The notes under the pieces: generated by a model
The model's database searches: none
Told to the model about the DNA's origin: nothing
The model's input: the letters and a program-made list of their open reading frames with translations, nothing else
NCBI GenBank assembly: GCA_964652125.1
Contig: CAZZAE010000034.1
Location: 1 to 10,267, forward strand
Origin: CAZFNQ01 sp964652125
Lineage (GTDB): Bacteria > Patescibacteriota > Saccharimonadia > Saccharimonadales > JANWIN01
Direction of reading: 5' to 3'
DNA length: 10,267 bases
Shown here: positions 7,002 through 10,267 of the stretch, piece by piece
Position numbering within the stretch: the first letter of the stretch is position 1
Layout of the letters: each line of letters starts with the position of its first letter
Program-made: the position numbers and the translations under genes

Positions 7002-7271
7002 TTATTCTTGGCTTGTGTAGTATGCAAGTTCATCCATTAGTGGGAATTTACCCATCCAACTACTAAGAAGAGAACCATCATTTCTCATCGCTATCACGCT
7101 AGGATATTGCATGACATCATACAGTTCTGCTAAAGCTGTGCCCTCGCGTGTGTCGACATCTACAGCCTCTATTTTACGAGTAGTCGGTTGTGCTCGTACA
7201 AAATCATGAACATATTCTTCAACTTGCCTGGAATGCTCAGATTTAGGCTGATATAGAATTATTACTTTCAT
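7002..7271 (-). CDS. Small thioredoxin-fold protein lacking the redox cysteines
   Basis: An 89-residue protein with the layout of a minimal thioredoxin or glutaredoxin fold: beta strand VIILYQ (3-8), a helix from about 13 to 27, strand IEAVDVD (34-40), helix (44-52), the cis-Pro motif YPSV (P57) and strand SVIAMRNDG. Where CxxC should stand, at P9-K-S-E-H-S-R15, there is SEHS, so both cysteines are serine. The whole protein has no cysteine, so it cannot act as a dithiol reductant. It starts at ATG 7271 with AGAAG just upstream, 39 bases after the nrdJ stop, so it is very probably cotranscribed with nrdJ. NrdH or thioredoxin often accompany reductases. This one looks like a degenerate or repurposed version, perhaps a binding or structural partner. 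The function is unknown. Confidence 0.85.
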   Translation of the reverse strand: MKVIILYQPKSEHSRQVEEYVHDFVRAQPTTRKIEAVDVDTREGTALAELYDVMQYPSVIAMRNDGSLLSSWMGKFPLMDELAYYTSQE

Positions 7272-7310
7272 TCTTCTAAAAGTTTAGCATAAGTGCTTGG
7301 GCTTTGAAGA

Positions 7311-10187
7311 TTAGCTACATCCTGTTGTAGAACCGCACGCAGTACAAACGTAACAGCTACCAGCGCGTTGGGTTTGATTGCCGCAATTGTAGCACAAGGG
7401 TGCTGTATCATCTTTTTTCACCCTTTTAGGTGCAGATTGTGATGATGCTTTTGCAGTTTCAGAGCTTGGTCTGTCAGAACTATTACTAGAATTATTTGGT
7501 AAGTTCATGGTAACAGACGGGTTTTCAAATGAAACTGAACTACTGAGAGTTCCTGAAGAGTTCGATATATTCTTTGTCTTTTCAAGATTATCTGCACTAC
7601 TTTCCAACAAACTGGTTTGCTCGTCTGGCATATCGTCTATAGAGGCTAGACCCAATTCTAGTCGGTCATCAAATGACAGATAGCTTAAGGCTAATCTACG
7701 AAATATATAGTCCATTAGTGATGATGCTCGGCGAATATCTGGATCGTCTGTAATACCAGCTGGTGCGAAACTACTATTAGTAAATACTCTAACAAAATCT
7801 TTTAGCGGAACTCCGTACTGCAAACCGTAGCTCACAGCTATTCCAAAGCTGTCCATGATGCCCCTAAGAGTAGAACCTTGCTTGGAGATTTGAATGAACA
7901 ATTCCCCAGGTGAGCCATCATCATATTCACCGACAGTTAAGTAGCCTCGGCTGTCCGAAACGTAAAACTTGAATGTTTTAGCACTCCGAATCTTTGGTAA
8001 CTCTCGACGAATTGCGCCCTTTACAACAAACTTATCCGTTACTTCTTCAATTGATGCCACGGGACTAGGTTTTTGAGCATCATCTTTTTTAGCCATACTT
8101 AATGGTTGAGCAACTTTACAGTTATCACGGTAAATAGCCACTGCTTTGAGTCCCATTTGCCAAGCATCAATGTGTAATTGCTCTACGTCCTCTACACTGG
8201 CTTCCTCGGGCATGTTGACGGTTTTACTTATTGCTCCAGAGAGGAACGGTTGCACGGCTGACATCATTTTAACGTGGCCTAAGTAATGTATGGAATTGTC
8301 ACCCATGGAGCACGCGAAGACCGGCTCATGTTCTTTCTTTAAATGTGGAGCGCCCAAAATTGTCTTTTCTTGGTCGATATAATTTATGATATCGTCTATT
8401 TGATTCTTTTTATATCCCATTGCTTTTAGAGCACGAGGTACGGTTTGGTTAACAATACTCATTGTTCCACCACCTACCAGCTTTTTGACTTTAACTAGAC
8501 CTAAATCAGGTTCAATCCCAGTTGTATCACAGTCCATCATTAAGCCAATTGTGCCAGTCGGAGCTAGTACGCTGGCTTGCGAGTTGCGTACACCATAAAG
8601 CTGACCCAACTCAACAGCTTCGTCCCACGCTCCAGCGGCAGCACTCAATAGTTCTTCTGACACAAGACTGGCATCTATCTTAGAAACCTCTTCGCGGTGC
8701 ATTTTTAAAACTTTTAACACATTTTCGCGGTCTTTATGAAAACCAGCGAATGGACCAACCTGTCTAGCAATTTTAGCGCTTGTAGCGTACGCATGGCCAG
8801 TCATAAGCGCAGTCATAGCTGCAGCTTGAGCTCGGCCTTCTTCTGAATCATACGGAAGCCCCTGAGCCATTAAAAGTGCACCTAAGTTTGCATAGCCAAG
8901 GCCCAGCTCGCGATAAGCCTTAGCAGTCTTGGTTATGCTCTCGGTTGGATATTCACTATAACCTACAAGTATTTCTTGGGCAGTGAATATTGCTTCTACA
9001 GTATGTTTAAAGCCTTCAACGTCAAAAGTATTATCGTCTTTAAGATACTTTAACAGATTGATTGAAGCTAAGTTGCATGCTGAATTGTCGAGGTGCATAT
9101 ATTCACTACAGGGGTTGCTAGCATTTATACGACCAGCATTAGGTGTTGTGTGCCATTTGTTTGCTGTAGTATCAAACTGCATTCCAGGATCAGCACACTC
9201 CCAAGCCGCTTCGGCTATTTGGCGTAAAAGTGTCTTAGCCTTAACGGTTTTAATGGTTTTACCAGTGGTTACAGCTTTTAAGTCCCAGTCATCATCATTA
9301 GCAACTGCTTGCATAAAATCATCTGTAACTCTGACTGAATTATTAGCATTTTGGTACTGAATAGAATGTATGTCTTCACCATCCAGATCCATATCCCAAC
9401 CTGCAGCCTGCAAATCACGAGCTTTTCGTTCCTCGCGGGCTTTAGCCCATATAAATTTCTCAACATCTGGATGATCAGCATTAATAATTACCATCTTGGC
9501 AGCTCTACGGGTCTTTCCACCGCTTTTAATTGCACCAGCTGAAGCATCTGCACCACGCATAAAGCTTAAAGGTCCTGAAGCTGTACCAGCACTTTTGCCT
9601 AAAGCTTCTTCGGATGAGCGGATAGTGCTGACATTAATACCTGAACCTGATCCACCTTTGAAAATCATGCCTTCTTCTTTGTACCAGTTCAAAATAGAAG
9701 GCATGGTGTCCTCTACAGCTAAGATAAGGCAAGCACTAGCCTGTTGAGAGCGCTCAGGTGCACCAATATTAAACCAAACTGGTGAGTTAAAAGCTGCTCG
9801 TTGTGTGGCTAAAATATACTTTAGTTCTTCTTTGTAGTCATTGGCTTCGGTTTCAGTTGAAAAATAGCCCTCTTGAAGACCTTGTCGAGTCACTGTCTCA
9901 ACCACTCTATCAATTAAGTGTTTAAGTGAACTTTCACGTCCAGGGGTTCCAGGAGTACCAGTGAAATACTTTTGAGCCACTATATTAATAGCATTCAAAG
10001 ACCAACCTTCTGGAAACTCAACGTTTTTTTGTTCAAATACTGGCTTTTTAGTCATTGGATTAACAATGACTGAGTCACGCTTAACCCATTTAAGCGCATC
10101 ATATGCTTTTGATTTGGGCGCAGTAAAAAGTCTGCCAACGCCCAGGGTTGTTGTATTTCCCATATTACCCCCGTTTTTTAGGTCCAA
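7311..10187 (-). CDS. nrdJ: Adenosylcobalamin-dependent (class II) ribonucleoside-diphosphate/triphosphate reductase
   Basis: It reduces ribonucleotides to deoxyribonucleotides with a thiyl radical made from coenzyme B12, so it needs no separate radical subunit. Visible elements (958-residue numbering): FNSPVWFN (133-140), the first redox Cys C153 in ASACLIL, GGSGSGINVS (178-187), the active-site loop NPCSE (N358, radical Cys C360, E362), the second redox Cys C371 in NSACNLASINL, and APTGTIG (542-548). A TSCPD domain follows at about 720-830 (GYLTVGEYDDGSPGELFIQ). After a Ser/Asn-rich linker (862-920) comes a zinc ribbon, C932/C935 and C945/C948 with C951 and C957, typical of the NrdJ_Z type and thought to relay reducing equivalents. 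The chosen start is TTG at 10187, preceded at 6 bases by GGGAGG. The ATG at 10163 (residue 9) with GGGGG upstream is a real alternative. Only the start is in doubt. Confidence 0.96.
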   Translation of the reverse strand: MDLKNGGNMGNTTTLGVGRLFTAPKSKAYDALKWVKRDSVIVNPMTKKPVFEQKNVEFPEGWSLNAINIVAQKYFTGTPGTPGRESSLKHLIDRVVETVTRQGLQEGYFSTETEANDYKEELKYILATQRAAFNSPVWFNIGAPERSQQASACLILAVEDTMPSILNWYKEEGMIFKGGSGSGINVSTIRSSEEALGKSAGTASGPLSFMRGADASAGAIKSGGKTRRAAKMVIINADHPDVEKFIWAKAREERKARDLQAAGWDMDLDGEDIHSIQYQNANNSVRVTDDFMQAVANDDDWDLKAVTTGKTIKTVKAKTLLRQIAEAAWECADPGMQFDTTANKWHTTPNAGRINASNPCSEYMHLDNSACNLASINLLKYLKDDNTFDVEGFKHTVEAIFTAQEILVGYSEYPTESITKTAKAYRELGLGYANLGALLMAQGLPYDSEEGRAQAAAMTALMTGHAYATSAKIARQVGPFAGFHKDRENVLKVLKMHREEVSKIDASLVSEELLSAAAGAWDEAVELGQLYGVRNSQASVLAPTGTIGLMMDCDTTGIEPDLGLVKVKKLVGGGTMSIVNQTVPRALKAMGYKKNQIDDIINYIDQEKTILGAPHLKKEHEPVFACSMGDNSIHYLGHVKMMSAVQPFLSGAISKTVNMPEEASVEDVEQLHIDAWQMGLKAVAIYRDNCKVAQPLSMAKKDDAQKPSPVASIEEVTDKFVVKGAIRRELPKIRSAKTFKFYVSDSRGYLTVGEYDDGSPGELFIQISKQGSTLRGIMDSFGIAVSYGLQYGVPLKDFVRVFTNSSFAPAGITDDPDIRRASSLMDYIFRRLALSYLSFDDRLELGLASIDDMPDEQTSLLESSADNLEKTKNISNSSGTLSSSVSFENPSVTMNLPNNSSNSSDRPSSETAKASSQSAPKRVKKDDTAPLCYNCGNQTQRAGSCYVCTACGSTTGCS

Positions 10188-10191
10188 AAGG

Positions 10192-10198
10192 CACCTCC
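10192..10198 (-). promoter_or_regulatory. Strong Shine-Dalgarno (GGAGGTG) that favours the TTG start of nrdJ
   Basis: GGAGGTG on the minus strand is a seven-base match to the 16S 3' end and lies four bases before the TTG at 10187-10185. It is too far (about 28 bases) from the ATG at 10163 to serve it. The other visible ribosome sites in this window are much weaker. The site sits largely in the loop and right arm of a small stem, GGTAC (10205-10201) pairing with GTGCC (10194-10190). Confidence 0.5.
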
Positions 10199-10240
10199 CA
10201 GTACCAGAAGAACTATTTTTTATATGTTAATTATTTTTGT

Positions 10241-10267
10241 TTAGAGTTGTTCCTCACCTTTTCCGAA
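10241..10267 (-). CDS. Possible C-terminal end of an upstream gene (nine codons)
   Basis: From the right edge one minus-strand frame reads FGKGEEQL followed by TAA at 10243-10241, 53 bases before the nrdJ TTG. Its charged composition would suit the end of a soluble protein, and the other genes in the window all run the same way. However, eight open codons carry almost no statistical weight, and I recognise no family from them. Confidence 0.25.
   Translation of the reverse strand, partial: FGKGEEQL

Noticed and set aside
8983..9747. Several plus- and minus-strand frames inside nrdJ
   Set aside because: They overlap conserved reductase motifs in another frame and are shadows of nrdJ.
3946..10187. 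Recoding of TGA as Gly, as in Gracilibacteria/SR1
   Set aside because: All long genes read cleanly with the standard code, with conserved glycines encoded by GGN and no in-frame TGA.
10164..10267. Cobalamin riboswitch or NrdR box ahead of nrdJ
   Set aside because: About 100 bases of leader are visible, with no conserved B12-box sequence and no convincing ACACAATATATTGTGT-type site. A riboswitch further upstream cannot be excluded.

Overview
The window reads as a piece of an AT-rich, gene-dense bacterial chromosome, most likely from a Patescibacteria/CPR member and best matching Candidatus Saccharibacteria (TM7). That placement is inference. It rests on a class II (B12-dependent) ribonucleotide reductase with TSCPD and zinc-ribbon modules, a eukaryote-like type 2 isoleucyl-tRNA synthetase, an isolated bL21 gene, and envelope proteins of a style common in that group. 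TGA never occurs in frame in the genes read here, so the standard bacterial code is in use, not the TGA=Gly code of Gracilibacteria/SR1.

Every gene supported here lies on the minus strand, so transcription runs from the right edge to the left. From right to left: possibly the last nine codons of an unknown gene (10241-10267); nrdJ, adenosylcobalamin-dependent ribonucleotide reductase (7311-10187); a small thioredoxin-fold protein with no cysteine (7002-7271); ileS (3946-6882); rplU (3576-3881); a secreted or membrane-attached protein with a C-terminal pair of membrane helices (2598-3416); and a very large repeat-built, membrane-anchored fibre-like surface protein (2488 down to the left edge, C-terminus cut off).

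The right half is housekeeping: deoxynucleotide synthesis, then tRNA charging and a ribosomal protein. The left third is cell envelope. The fibre-like protein has at least 829 residues: a short cytoplasmic tail, one membrane helix, two 30-residue QGQTG repeats and then about six copies of an 84-89 residue unit, each ending in a paired-cysteine motif. Its upstream neighbour has a signal peptide and a beta-rich domain resembling one I associate with phage-tail-like proteins. The two may form a surface-structure module, with its own promoter inside a perfect palindrome between them.

No insertion sequences, CRISPR arrays, tRNA or rRNA genes were seen. No gap between genes exceeds 160 bases. The many plus-strand open frames are antisense shadows of these genes. 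The least familiar parts are the fibre-like protein with its neighbour, and the cysteine-free thioredoxin-fold protein beside the reductase.
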